From assembly GCF_900182905.1 (NCBI RefSeq), contig NZ_FXUF01000005.1:221121-285120 (forward strand): a stretch of DNA of 64,000 nt. Reading direction: 5' to 3'. The notes beneath the pieces were generated by a model, which saw nothing but the letters and a program-made list of their open reading frames with translations, was not told the origin of the DNA and searched no databases. Positions 44,489-52,270 of the stretch are shown here, piece by piece; position 1 is the first letter of the stretch; the number at the start of each line of letters is the position of its first letter. The DNA comes from Anoxynatronum buryatiense. Lineage in GTDB: Bacteria; Bacillota; Clostridia; Peptostreptococcales; Tindalliaceae. The position numbers were made by a program, and so were the translations under genes.

Positions 44489-44883
44489 GATGAAAACCTC
44501 CTTAGTTTCGTATCAATCTTAATTTCGCATTAATTCCATTTTTTGATTCCTTATTTTGATTCTTTCATTTGATTCCTTCATACCTTCTCTCATCCAGTCA
44601 TGCGAACTCTTTTTGCAAAGACGTCAACGCAATTTCTTATTCGATGACATCAACTCGATTTCTTATTCGAAAACTGCAACACGATTTCTTGTTCGATGAC
44701 TTCTGTAAATGAATCATCGCTTCCATTTGTCAGATCTCCCTCACCTCCTATCCTCCACTTGTTTTCTCAACTTATGAAAACTACTTTTGCGAAATGGATG
44801 TTGCTCGCTCTCTCTGGTTTTCTTCACCTGATACCAGGTCTTTCATGCCTGCTCCTTCACATATGGTCTTCATATCTGGCCCT
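44489..44883. repeat. Gene-free gap with a three-copy 26-bp tandem repeat
   Basis: The 395-bp gap has no convincing gene. Positions 44620-44697 hold three direct 26-base units, each ending in ATTTCTTATTCGA or close to it; units 1 and 2 differ at a few positions and unit 3 is more divergent. TTGATTCCTT-like T-rich repeats lie just before it. Confidence 0.75.
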
Positions 44884-45261
44884 TCATGTCAGATCCAAAA
44901 CTTTTGATTCTCTGGCTTTTTTCTTAATGATTTGAACGCCTTCAAGGCACACTTCCCAGCTTGAAAATGGCTGGCTGGTCATGACCAAATCTCCCTTCAG
45001 CCCAAACACATGAAAATAGAAACGGTGCTGCTCGTCTTCTCTCACAGCAAAGCAAGGGTATTGGAGACATTGATCCTTGACAATGATTTCTGACAGATCA
45101 CTGAACTTACGGAGCTGCACAATGCTCTCTTCCAGCTGGGCCCGGTCGGTGTAGCTTTTGGAGGCAATGCTGAATGCCGTGTCATCCCGGGAGCTTTCGT
45201 GACCGTGAAAAACAAAGTAGAAGCGTCCTGATGGATTTTTTTTAATATGAAATGTACTCAT
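44884..45261 (-). CDS. DUF1508-like (YegP-type) protein
   Basis: A 125-residue soluble protein built as two similar halves: FHIKKNPSGRFYFVFHGHES with SKSYTDRAQLEESIVQLRK, then FAVREDEQHRFYFHVFGLKG with QPFSSWEVCLEGVQIIKKK. That F-x-I-K-G-x-F-Y-F pattern followed by S-x-x-Y-x-S and a helix is the DUF1508 repeat. Family function is unknown. The gene is divergent from the sensor kinase gene downstream on the plus strand. Confidence 0.75.
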   Translation of the reverse strand: MSTFHIKKNPSGRFYFVFHGHESSRDDTAFSIASKSYTDRAQLEESIVQLRKFSDLSEIIVKDQCLQYPCFAVREDEQHRFYFHVFGLKGDLVMTSQPFSSWEVCLEGVQIIKKKARESKVLDLT

Positions 45262-45620
45262 GATGACAGGATCACCCCTCCCCGTTTCTTTGCATGAACT
45301 CCCCGCCTTAGCCCCTTGTCATCGATAGCATCCTTCTTCGCCGTTTGAGGAAGTCACTGTTCCCTGATGGCCAATACGCCACTCGAACTGGTTGGACAGC
45401 TTCATTCCGGGTGGGCAGCTTTATTCTGGGTGAACAGCTTCATTGTTGGCTGACTTTTATTGCCACGCTGTCATTTTCAGATTTTTTGTATTATAATTTG
45501 GTTACTATTATGACCCTTTTAACAGTCATGCCGGAAGTGCTTTTCGGCACAAAAATAGTCATGAATCGTCAGCAATGTTCCCACATTCTCTGATAATTCA
45601 TGACTGTCTCGAGGTGAATC
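45262..45620. promoter_or_regulatory. Divergent region with 19-bp repeats and a kinase-gene promoter
   Basis: Three direct 19-base units with core CAGCTTCATT lie at 45394-45450. Downstream on the plus strand a TATAAT -10 (45492-45497) has only a weak TGTCAT at 45469-45474 as its -35. A GCCGGAAGTGC/TTTTCGGC hairpin lies in the presumed leader. No gene is apparent. Confidence 0.5.
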
Positions 45621-47375
45621 ATGACCTTTACCCCTGCTCAAGCCTTTGGAAAATATACTATTTTGTCATCCAACCTGATTGCCTCTGTGGTCATGTTGCT
45701 GGTAGCCTTTTATTTTTACTACAGGTCAAAAAAATCACCTCTTTTATTGGCCTATCTGTCCATTCTGGGGCTGTTACTCCTGTGGACAGTCTCCAAAGTG
45801 TTAAAAACGGTGACTCCCAACGTCCCCCTGCGATGGCTCTGTGTGGTGGTGCAGTATTTCGGGGTGCAGTTTTTGGGATTTGCCATTCTCCTTTTCGCCC
45901 TGCTTTACGCTGGTCATCCCCTGCCAGGCAAAAAAAAGATGGCCGCGTTGCTGGTTCACCCCATCATCAGTTTTCTGCTGGTGGTGACCAACCCCTGGCA
46001 CATGCAGTTCTACCGGGTCTTCACTTATGAACGCACCCGGTTTGGCCTTTTTTTCCTGCCCAGTCAGATCATTCTCTACCTGTACATTGTTGCAGGCATG
46101 ATCCTACTGGTGCGCCGCTCCTTTGAACCCAGCTTTCACCGAAAAAAGCGGGTCATCAGCCGGCTGTTTTCCATGCTGGCCATCGTGCCCCTTTTTGTGA
46201 ACTTTTACTACATTACCTTTAAGTTCACCGACATTCCCTGGATTTTTCCCTTTCGCCCCTTTGATGTCACGCCCATTGCCATGGCCCTGTCTATGACCCT
46301 TTTTGCCATTCCCGCCATCAAATACAATTTTCTGGATATCGTGCCCCTCTCCTACCGCCATCTTTACCAGCACATTGATCAGGGCATTATTGTGGTTGAT
46401 GATCAGCAGCAAATTCTTGACATGAACTGGCTGGCTGAAGAAACTTTTCCCTGGCTGCACCCCGCCATGCACCTGAGCGCCCTGCCAGATCACCTTTTTG
46501 GAGAGAGCGCTCCCCATCACCAGACAGCTCTCACAGCCTTCATTACCCAGCCCCCAGAAAATCAACCTTCACTGGTGACGCCCTGGCAGCAGTCGGTGTA
46601 TAAGTGGCGGATGGCCTCCCTGGCAGCGGGCAGCCAGGTGCTGTCGTTCATTGATATTCGGGAAATGACACAACTACAGCAAAGCCTGGAGGCCTCCCGG
46701 GAAATGCTGGACAGTATCCACCAGGAGCTGATGGCCTTAATGGAAAAAGAAAAGGCGCTGGCCATGTTTCGTGCCCGCGCCGCTGTTTCTCAAAATGTGC
46801 ATGATATTGTAGGCCACAGCCTCACCGTTGTCATGGGAACGCTGGAGCTGGCCCTGTTGGAGGAATCCCCGGCAGGAGTTGATGAAAAGCTTCACCAGGC
46901 CAGGGAACTGCTGCTCAACAGCCTTTCTGATTTGCATCATTCTCTGGCTGGCAGCACCAGCGCCGACATTCCCAACCTGGTTGAAGCCATCATGAGCCTG
47001 GAGAGCAGTGCTCTTTCTCTGGATGTGAACTGCCACGGCAACCCCTATCCTCTGAACCCTTTGCAAAATGAAGCCGTTTACCGGCTCTGTCAGGAGGCTG
47101 TCACCAATGCGGTAAAGCATGGCCAAGCCTCTACCTTGCATCTTTTCTTACGATATCATCCAGAAGAACTGGAAATTTATGCCATTGATAATGGCCGGGG
47201 CTGCCCGGTGATTGAAGAAAGCGTGGGCCTCTCTGGAATGCGCACCCGCCTGGCCCGTCTGGGAGGTCAGGTTACCTTCGGCGCCGCTCCGGGAAGCGGG
47301 TTTCATATTCATGCCAGCATACCAGTGAAGGAGGCGGTCCCTGTCAACCCCAGGATGTCTGCCGCCCAACTGTAA
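45621..47375 (+). CDS. NarL-type sensor histidine kinase with seven-helix membrane sensor
   Basis: A 584-residue kinase. Residues about 10-235 contain seven hydrophobic segments, the 7TM sensor class seen in many clostridial kinases. A PAS-like region (about 240-345) is followed by a short coiled coil, a HisKA_3-like dimerisation region with the His in VSQNVHDIVGHSLTVVMG, and an HATPase with LCQEAVTNAVKHG, AIDNGRGCP and GLSGMRTRLARLGG. It should phosphorylate a LuxR-type regulator; one is encoded convergently 50 bp downstream. GAGGTGAATC precedes the ATG. Confidence 0.92.
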   Translation: MTFTPAQAFGKYTILSSNLIASVVMLLVAFYFYYRSKKSPLLLAYLSILGLLLLWTVSKVLKTVTPNVPLRWLCVVVQYFGVQFLGFAILLFALLYAGHPLPGKKKMAALLVHPIISFLLVVTNPWHMQFYRVFTYERTRFGLFFLPSQIILYLYIVAGMILLVRRSFEPSFHRKKRVISRLFSMLAIVPLFVNFYYITFKFTDIPWIFPFRPFDVTPIAMALSMTLFAIPAIKYNFLDIVPLSYRHLYQHIDQGIIVVDDQQQILDMNWLAEETFPWLHPAMHLSALPDHLFGESAPHHQTALTAFITQPPENQPSLVTPWQQSVYKWRMASLAAGSQVLSFIDIREMTQLQQSLEASREMLDSIHQELMALMEKEKALAMFRARAAVSQNVHDIVGHSLTVVMGTLELALLEESPAGVDEKLHQARELLLNSLSDLHHSLAGSTSADIPNLVEAIMSLESSALSLDVNCHGNPYPLNPLQNEAVYRLCQEAVTNAVKHGQASTLHLFLRYHPEELEIYAIDNGRGCPVIEESVGLSGMRTRLARLGGQVTFGAAPGSGFHIHASIPVKEAVPVNPRMSAAQL

Positions 47376-47425
47376 ACCCGATGCCGGCAGGTATAGGACA
47401 ACAGATTGTCAGTAAATTGCGTCTG

Positions 47426-48073
47426 TTAAATCAGACGATTTTTTAAAGCATACACAGAAATTTGCGTGCGGTCACTGAGCCCGGTTTTTGACAGCAACTG
47501 AGACACCCGGTTTTTAATGGTGCCTTCGCTGTAGCTCAAGGCTTTGGCAATTTCCCTGTTGGTTTTTCCTGCAGCCACATATTTGAGAATCTGAATTTCC
47601 GTTTTGCAGAACTGAACCCCTTCAATTTCCATTTGCAGCTTTGATTCACCACCATGCTGGCCTTCCAGCTTGAACCCGGTTTCATAGATTTCCCGGTGCA
47701 CCACCATGATGTCGTTGGCAACGCAAAAGATGGACGCCAACAGCACTGCAGGCTTCATGTTTTTCAGCAGATAGCCGTCTGCCCCTGCCAGAAGGGCCTC
47801 GTTGATGCTGAAAGGGTCTTCAAAGGTGGTGAGCATCATCACCTTCACATCCCCATGGGCTGCCTTGATTTCCCGCAGAGCCGCCAGTCCGTCCATTTCG
47901 GGCATGCGAATGTCCAGCAGCACCACTTCCGGTCGGTGAACCGCCGTCATTTCAACGGCTTCCCGACCATTTCCCGCACATGCCACCAATTGAAAGCGAT
48001 TGTCGGCACGCACCATTTCTTCCAGCATGGTCAGGAACAGCACTTGATCGTCAGCCAACAGCACCTTAATCAT
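47426..48073 (-). CDS. NarL/FixJ-family response regulator
   Basis: A 215-residue regulator. Receiver domain 1-120 (LLADDQ, phospho-acceptor in VVLLDIRMPEMDG, MLTTFEDPF, LLKNMKPAV) and a C-terminal LuxR-type HTH (TEIQILKYVAAGKTNREIAK and GTIKNRVSQLLSKTG). It overlaps the upstream membrane coiled-coil gene by eight bases and converges on the NarL-type kinase gene, so the kinase is its likely partner although the two are on opposite strands. Confidence 0.93.
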   Translation of the reverse strand: MIKVLLADDQVLFLTMLEEMVRADNRFQLVACAGNGREAVEMTAVHRPEVVLLDIRMPEMDGLAALREIKAAHGDVKVMMLTTFEDPFSINEALLAGADGYLLKNMKPAVLLASIFCVANDIMVVHREIYETGFKLEGQHGGESKLQMEIEGVQFCKTEIQILKYVAAGKTNREIAKALSYSEGTIKNRVSQLLSKTGLSDRTQISVYALKNRLI

Positions 48074-49055
48074 TTCTGGCCACCTTCTCTCTCGTCATCA
48101 TTTTCCGCACCACCTGGCGCAGCTCTTTATAGAGCTGGCCCACCCCCTGGCTGACAGCAGCCGTCTGGTTTTGTTTGTCCTTCATGGTCATCTGGTGCTG
48201 CCCCTGAATCTCTTGGATCTCTTGGATCTCCTGAATGTATTGGTTAATGCCTTCCACAATGTTCTGATTGATTTCCCTGAGGAGCCGGTCTTTTTCTTCT
48301 TCATAGCCAAACTGCTCCAGCTTTTTAAGGGAAGCCGCCAGCCTGCTGTTCAGCTCCTGGCGTTGGTGGTTTTGGGTCTGTATCAGGTGAATCAGCTGTA
48401 TTTCATCCTCTGCCTGATGCATCAGCATCACCGTTCCCACCCAGTCTTCCTCTTCATCAAAAACCTTGGAAAGGATCACATAGCTTTTAAGACTGGGAAC
48501 CATCAGCTTGAAATGAGCCGGTGACTCATGGCGGTGGTGATGACGAAAGAAGGCTTCCAGAGTTTCTTGCTGGGCATCTGACATTTCTGAAGCAAACTGC
48601 TTCAGGTAATCCTTTAGCTGCGCCACCGTGTTTGCGGCCAGAGACGCCATCTCTCCCCTGGTGACAGCCACCAGTTGAAATTGGCTGTCATATATATAGG
48701 CCTGATCTTCCAGGGCCTGAAACACCTCTTTGAGAGAAGGGGCTGCTTCTGTCTCCTGCTTATCTGCCCGTCTATTCCTCCAAAACAAGCGGCCAGCACC
48801 ACCATAAGCCACCACCGCCACTGCCAGGGAAACCTGCTGTATGTGTTGATGCATGACCCGCATGGGCAACTCCAGCATGGCAATGATCATCAAATACATC
48901 ATCAAGGCCATCACCAGCCCTGCTGAACCTATGTGAAACCAACCCAGCCACGGGGAGCTTCCATACCGGTGGTTCCAGTGAAAGTTGAGCCAAATCAACC
49001 CAATAAGGGGAATCATACCCGCAACGGCCCCGACAAATGAAGTCATGGTATACAT
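48066..49055 (-). CDS. Membrane protein with degenerate sensor region and coiled coil
   Basis: A 329-residue protein. Three hydrophobic segments (about 5-22, 33-60 and 70-90) are followed by a PAS-like soluble region (about 105-235) with the pattern ALEDQAYIYDSQFQLVAVTR, and a coiled coil to residue 300 that includes a Gln-Glu-Ile repeat (QEIQEIQEIQ). A basic tail ends the protein. No HisKA or HATPase motif is present, so it is not a kinase by itself. Because it is co-translated with the response regulator, it may sense a signal and modulate the separate kinase; this is inference. The ATG at 49055 follows GGGAGAAGATTC. Confidence 0.6.
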   Translation of the reverse strand: MYTMTSFVGAVAGMIPLIGLIWLNFHWNHRYGSSPWLGWFHIGSAGLVMALMMYLMIIAMLELPMRVMHQHIQQVSLAVAVVAYGGAGRLFWRNRRADKQETEAAPSLKEVFQALEDQAYIYDSQFQLVAVTRGEMASLAANTVAQLKDYLKQFASEMSDAQQETLEAFFRHHHRHESPAHFKLMVPSLKSYVILSKVFDEEEDWVGTVMLMHQAEDEIQLIHLIQTQNHQRQELNSRLAASLKKLEQFGYEEEKDRLLREINQNIVEGINQYIQEIQEIQEIQGQHQMTMKDKQNQTAAVSQGVGQLYKELRQVVRKMMTREKVARND

Positions 49056-49257
49056 GAATCTTCTCCCTTCTTTCCCCGCTTTTGCTCTGCTGCCACTGCA
49101 AAGAATCACGCAAAGATCAGCGCAGCATCCTCAAGGATTATCACAATATCTTCAAAAACCAACGACACATCCTCAAGGAGCAGCGACACAAGCTATTTAA
49201 CCGACACAACCTGATGGTTGGTTCATTTTATCACAATCCGCCGTCTTCCTGCCATGG

Positions 49258-49432
49258 TTTCCACAGCTTATCCACCATATTTCCACCTTTATCCCCAGTT
49301 ATTGCTTCTTTTCCACAGGCTCTCCTGTCTTTTCCACACATTTGTCAACAGCCTTCCCCCTTATCGCTCCTTAATGCCCCCTTTTCAATGCTTTTTCCAC
49401 AGCCATCCGGGGTTTTCCACAGGTTATCTACA
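49258..49432 (+). other. Cluster of DnaA-box matches
   Basis: Four TTTTCCACA 9-mers, each fitting the relaxed DnaA box TTWTNCACA, lie at 49309-49317, 49330-49338, 49393-49401 and 49413-49421, all on the plus strand. Near matches flank them: GTTTCCACA (49258), TTATCCACC (49268) and TTATCTACA (49424). This is the only dense group in the window. No dnaA, dnaN or rpmH is nearby, so a chromosomal origin is not supported. A DnaA-titrating or DnaA-regulated site is possible. Confidence 0.55.
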
Positions 49433-49638
49433 TGCACGAGAAAAAAGAATCACCCATTGATAAATCTATTTAGCAGTAGGCAGTGGCAGCCAGGCGATGA
49501 TAGCCTTTAAGTCAGTCACCCATGTAGAATCTGCCCCCCCATGTCAAGATGAGACCCCAGCCCCTTGACTTGACAGTGCTGACATTCCGGCCCTCCCTCA
49601 CTTGATGGCACAGATACCCTAATCCTGACTTTGTGGTG

Positions 49639-49667
49639 CTGACCTGCCGCCCCAAAAATGCTATAAT
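49639..49667 (+). promoter_or_regulatory. Promoter of the Rpn-family gene
   Basis: CTGACC (49639-49644), a 17-base spacer and TATAAT (49662-49667), 27 bases before the start codon. Upstream, two imperfect direct repeats of about 27 bases (GTGCTGAC core, near 49564 and 49627) include the -35. The rest of the gap back to 49440 shows no gene. Confidence 0.65.
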
Positions 49668-49693
49668 GAAATCAGCGGAAAGGACGTGACTCC

Positions 49694-50758
49694 ATGGCCG
49701 ACAGCACCATCAGGAACCCCCATGACAAGTACTTCAAGGAGAACTTCTCCCGGGTGGACGTGGCCCAAAGCTTTCTGACCCATTACCTGCCGGAAGAACT
49801 CCTGAGTCTCCTGGACCTTAACAGCCTCCGGCCTGAAAAAGACCGGTTCATTAATAAAAACCTGAGGGAAAGCCATTCCGACATGCTTTACAGCGTCCGC
49901 ATCGACGGACAGGAAGGCTACCTCTACTTCCTCTTTGAACACAAAAGCTATGTGGAAAAAGACATCCTCTTTCAGTTGATGAAATACATGGCCGACATCT
50001 GGCAGACTGTTATCAAGCAGGGAGAAAAGGAACTGCCCCTCATCATTCCCCTGGTCATCTACTGCGGTGCCGATCGGTGGAATGTGGGCACTCGACTGGG
50101 GGACATGATCCCCGGCTACCCGAACCTGCCGGAAGCAGTGAAAAAGTACGTACCCGACTATGAATACCCCTTCTTCGACCTGACGGAGTACAGCGAGGCA
50201 GACATGAAAGGCAGCACCCGATTCCTCATCATGACCATCGCCTTCCAGAGCGTGTTCCAGCGGGGAACCGCAGGCCGGGACGCCCGAAGCGTGATCCTCC
50301 GGGCCGGTGAGTACCTGCGCCACCTGGAAGACCAGCAGGATGCCATGGACTGTTTCAAAACCCTCCTTCATTACCTGCTTCGGGAGGGAAGACCCCTGAG
50401 CCGGGCACAAGTAGAAGAAGCCGCCCTTCAACTGAAGGGCATCTATGGGAAAGGAAGTGAAATCATGAAATCCACACTGGATCTATTGCGGGAAGAGTTT
50501 CGAATGGAGGGGAAACGAGAAGGCAAGCTGGAAGGCAAGCTGGAAGGCAAGCTGGAAGGCAAGCTGGAAGGCAAGCTGGAAGGCACACTGGAAGGGAAGG
50601 CAGACGCTCTCATCAAGCAGCTAATGAAGCGTTTTCATGTACTGCCGGATGACATGAAAGACAAAATCAGGAAGCTGGACGCCGCCACCCTTGACATGAT
50701 GCTCCTGGACATTTTTGAGTACCAGAGCGTGGAAGATGTAAAAAAGTGGCTGCACTGA
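49694..50758 (+). CDS. Rpn/YhgA-like PD-(D/E)XK nuclease family protein
   Basis: A 354-residue protein of the recombination-promoting nuclease family, often labelled putative transposase. NPHDKYFKENFSRVDVAQSF opens the protein; the PD-(D/E)XK core is Asp63 in HSDMLYSV and Glu82-x-Lys84 in YFLFEHKSY. LPLIIPLVIYCG and YPFFDLTEYSEADMK are typical downstream motifs. The C-terminal part has five GKLE units coded by a 12-bp tandem repeat. Rpn proteins nick DNA and raise recA-independent recombination in E. coli; the role here is unproven. It has its own promoter and terminator, so it is a single-gene unit. Confidence 0.9.
   Translation: MADSTIRNPHDKYFKENFSRVDVAQSFLTHYLPEELLSLLDLNSLRPEKDRFINKNLRESHSDMLYSVRIDGQEGYLYFLFEHKSYVEKDILFQLMKYMADIWQTVIKQGEKELPLIIPLVIYCGADRWNVGTRLGDMIPGYPNLPEAVKKYVPDYEYPFFDLTEYSEADMKGSTRFLIMTIAFQSVFQRGTAGRDARSVILRAGEYLRHLEDQQDAMDCFKTLLHYLLREGRPLSRAQVEEAALQLKGIYGKGSEIMKSTLDLLREEFRMEGKREGKLEGKLEGKLEGKLEGKLEGTLEGKADALIKQLMKRFHVLPDDMKDKIRKLDAATLDMMLLDIFEYQSVEDVKKWLH
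50519..50590 (+). repeat. Six-unit 12-bp tandem repeat inside the Rpn-family gene
   Basis: Five exact GAAGGCAAGCTG units followed by a one-base variant. The unit length is a multiple of three, so gain or loss keeps the frame and changes the length of the EGKL segment. Confidence 0.9.
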
Positions 50759-50802
50759 GCTTCGGTGATACTGCAGCCTATGATTAGAGGACGTTTACAA
50801 GG

Positions 50803-50833
50803 CCCCTTTCCCTACTGGGACAGGGGTTTTTTT
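50803..50833 (+). terminator. Terminator after the Rpn-family gene
   Basis: CCCCTTTCCC-TACT-GGGACAGGGG with one bulged position is followed by seven T (50827-50833). Confidence 0.85.
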
Positions 50834-50878
50834 AGACGACATGCATGGTTAAAGTCAATGAATTTGGGCCAGAACAAT

Positions 50879-51017
50879 TGTCCCGCCGGACGCACAAAAA
50901 AGGGACAGGTGCACTGATGGCACCTGTCGAGATAAAGAACGCCTATTGGACGGAAGTCCCCTTGTGAGGTTTTCGATATACTATTCGTGCCCCCTGATTT
51001 TTTTGGGGGACTTTTTT
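50879..51017. other. Row of hairpins between convergent genes
   Basis: Three stems lie in a 140-base stretch: TGTCCC/GGGACA (50879-50907), a perfect GACAGGTGC/GCACCTGTC stem (50904-50928) sharing bases with the first, and CCCCC/GGGGG followed by CTTTTTT (50990-51017), which is terminator-like. The first two would be mutually exclusive, a shape seen in regulatory RNAs. It could also be terminator debris. No gene is visible here. Confidence 0.4.
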
Positions 51018-51035
51018 AAAAAAAATGTGCCTCAT

Positions 51036-51074
51036 TTTTTGAGTTCAGTTTTTGAGTGCTGTTTTTGAGTTCAG
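51036..51074. repeat. Three-copy 13-bp tandem repeat
   Basis: TTTTTGAGTTCAG, TTTTTGAGTGCTG and TTTTTGAGTTCAG in direct succession, ending just beyond the stop codon of the PPGL-motif protein gene on the minus strand. Confidence 0.85.
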
Positions 51075-51076
51075 TT

Positions 51077-51925
51077 TCAGGGAACCAGTTCATACGCCAC
51101 CGGCTCATCCACCTGATGAAATCTGTTGTATTTCAGGATGGCAGCATGATCCACTTCATTCCAGTCTTCTTCTGTTTCCACCAGAACCAAAATCCCCAAA
51201 GGGGCGTTTCGAAAATCGTTGCCTGTGAAATTGGCAATACCTTCAATGGCCACTTTGATAAGTCCTGCGAGATGCTCCTCTTCCTCACCAAATCCATCCA
51301 GTACTGCATTTTTCATATAAAGAACGCCCGCTGCCTCCACGCGTATCATCCAACCGTCGTAGTCTGCGCCGGCCACCAACGCTTGTCCGTTGCCATCCAG
51401 CCACACTTCCCGGTTCACCACCAACGGTTCTGACAATACGATCCCCTCTGTCAGTTTGATGACGTCAATTTTTTCATCTGCCAGTGCCTGCATCAGCGTT
51501 GTCTGACTGACAGCCTCTGCCACTGTATAGTCTTCACCCGGTTCGCCCTCCGGCCCCCAATGATGCTGCCACTGCAACGTTTCACTGAAGCGCATTTGAA
51601 TTCCCGGCGGCAGCTCTTCTTTTTCCATCAGCCCCGGCGGCAGTGTGAAGCCCTGCTTCAGCAGACCCGGCGGCGTTCCTTTTCCCCGAAGTCCCGGAGG
51701 AAGACCGCCCCCCGGACCATACTCTCTGAACTTTTCATCATTCTCATTCTCTTGTTCCTGTTGTTGTGTGGCTGCCTGTTGCTGCAACTGGCTGACGGCC
51801 TCTTTTCGCGCCTGGCCCGGCGGTACTTTGGCTTCTGCAAACACCTGTGTACCACCCACCAGTAATCCAATGACGAATCCCATGACAACTACCATGGATA
51901 TGATGCGTTTCATGTTCTTATTCAC
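51077..51925 (-). CDS. Secreted protein with PPGL motifs and a beta-rich C-terminal domain
   Basis: A protein of about 282 residues that I do not recognise as a family. Signal peptide about 1-28 (SMVVVMGFVIGLLVGGTQVFA). A Gln/Glu-rich helical stretch is followed by four Pro-Pro-Gly motifs: LPPGLRGKG, TPPGLLKQG, LPPGLMEKE and LPPGIQMR. The C-terminal 140 residues look like short beta strands of a beta-helix (EGIVLSEPLVVNREVWLDGN, ALVAGADYDGWMIRVEAAG, VLYMKNAVLDGFG). I chose GTG 51925, seven bases after GGGAGGA; ATG 51931 and ATG 51913 are alternatives. The last 17 or so codons are duplicated at 52211-52259. Confidence 0.7.
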   Translation of the reverse strand: MNKNMKRIISMVVVMGFVIGLLVGGTQVFAEAKVPPGQARKEAVSQLQQQAATQQQEQENENDEKFREYGPGGGLPPGLRGKGTPPGLLKQGFTLPPGLMEKEELPPGIQMRFSETLQWQHHWGPEGEPGEDYTVAEAVSQTTLMQALADEKIDVIKLTEGIVLSEPLVVNREVWLDGNGQALVAGADYDGWMIRVEAAGVLYMKNAVLDGFGEEEEHLAGLIKVAIEGIANFTGNDFRNAPLGILVLVETEEDWNEVDHAAILKYNRFHQVDEPVAYELVP

Positions 51926-52018
51926 GTGCATTCCTCCCTGGTTTTGACCCTGAAAGCAGGACCATTTTAGCACACACGCCTTCGAATGATCTCTTTGAGA
52001 CATTTAAAACCGATGGCG

Positions 52019-52066
52019 GTTGAACCCTTTTCATTCACAATTGTTGAACCCTTTTCATTCACAATT
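52019..52066. repeat. Two-copy 24-bp exact tandem repeat
   Basis: Two identical 24-base units beginning GTTGAACCCTTTTC and ending CACAATT, upstream of the PPGL-motif gene. Confidence 0.9.
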
Positions 52067-52210
52067 ACGGAAAGTGGTTGCATTTTAGGGAGCTTTTTGA
52101 ATTGCTTCACCGGATTCATCGTCAGAAAGAGTCTCCAGACCTGTTATGCACTAATGAACAGGAAGCGTCTCATTAGTGGACAAACGAAAGATGGGTGCAG
52201 AAATGTCTTT

Positions 52211-52259
52211 CGCCACCGGCTCATCCACCTGATGAAATCTGTTGTATTTCAGGATGGCA
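52211..52259 (-). pseudogene. 49-bp exact copy of the 3' end of the PPGL-motif gene
   Basis: These 49 bases are identical to 51095-51143, inside the last codons of the gene at 51077-51925, and in the same orientation. No other part of the gene is seen nearby. It looks like the remnant of a duplicated or deleted paralogue downstream of the metallo-hydrolase gene, or the footprint of a recombination event. Confidence 0.8.
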
Positions 52260-52270
52260 ACCGTTCACGG

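Noticed and set aside
44620..44697. CRISPR array
   Set aside because: Three units only, no unique spacers of the usual length, and no cas genes in the window.
49258..49432. Chromosomal replication origin
   Set aside because: DnaA-box matches are present, but dnaA, dnaN, rpmH and a clear AT-rich unwinding region are missing.
50519..50590. CRISPR-like repeat array
   Set aside because: The 12-bp units are contiguous with no spacers and are in frame with a protein-coding gene.
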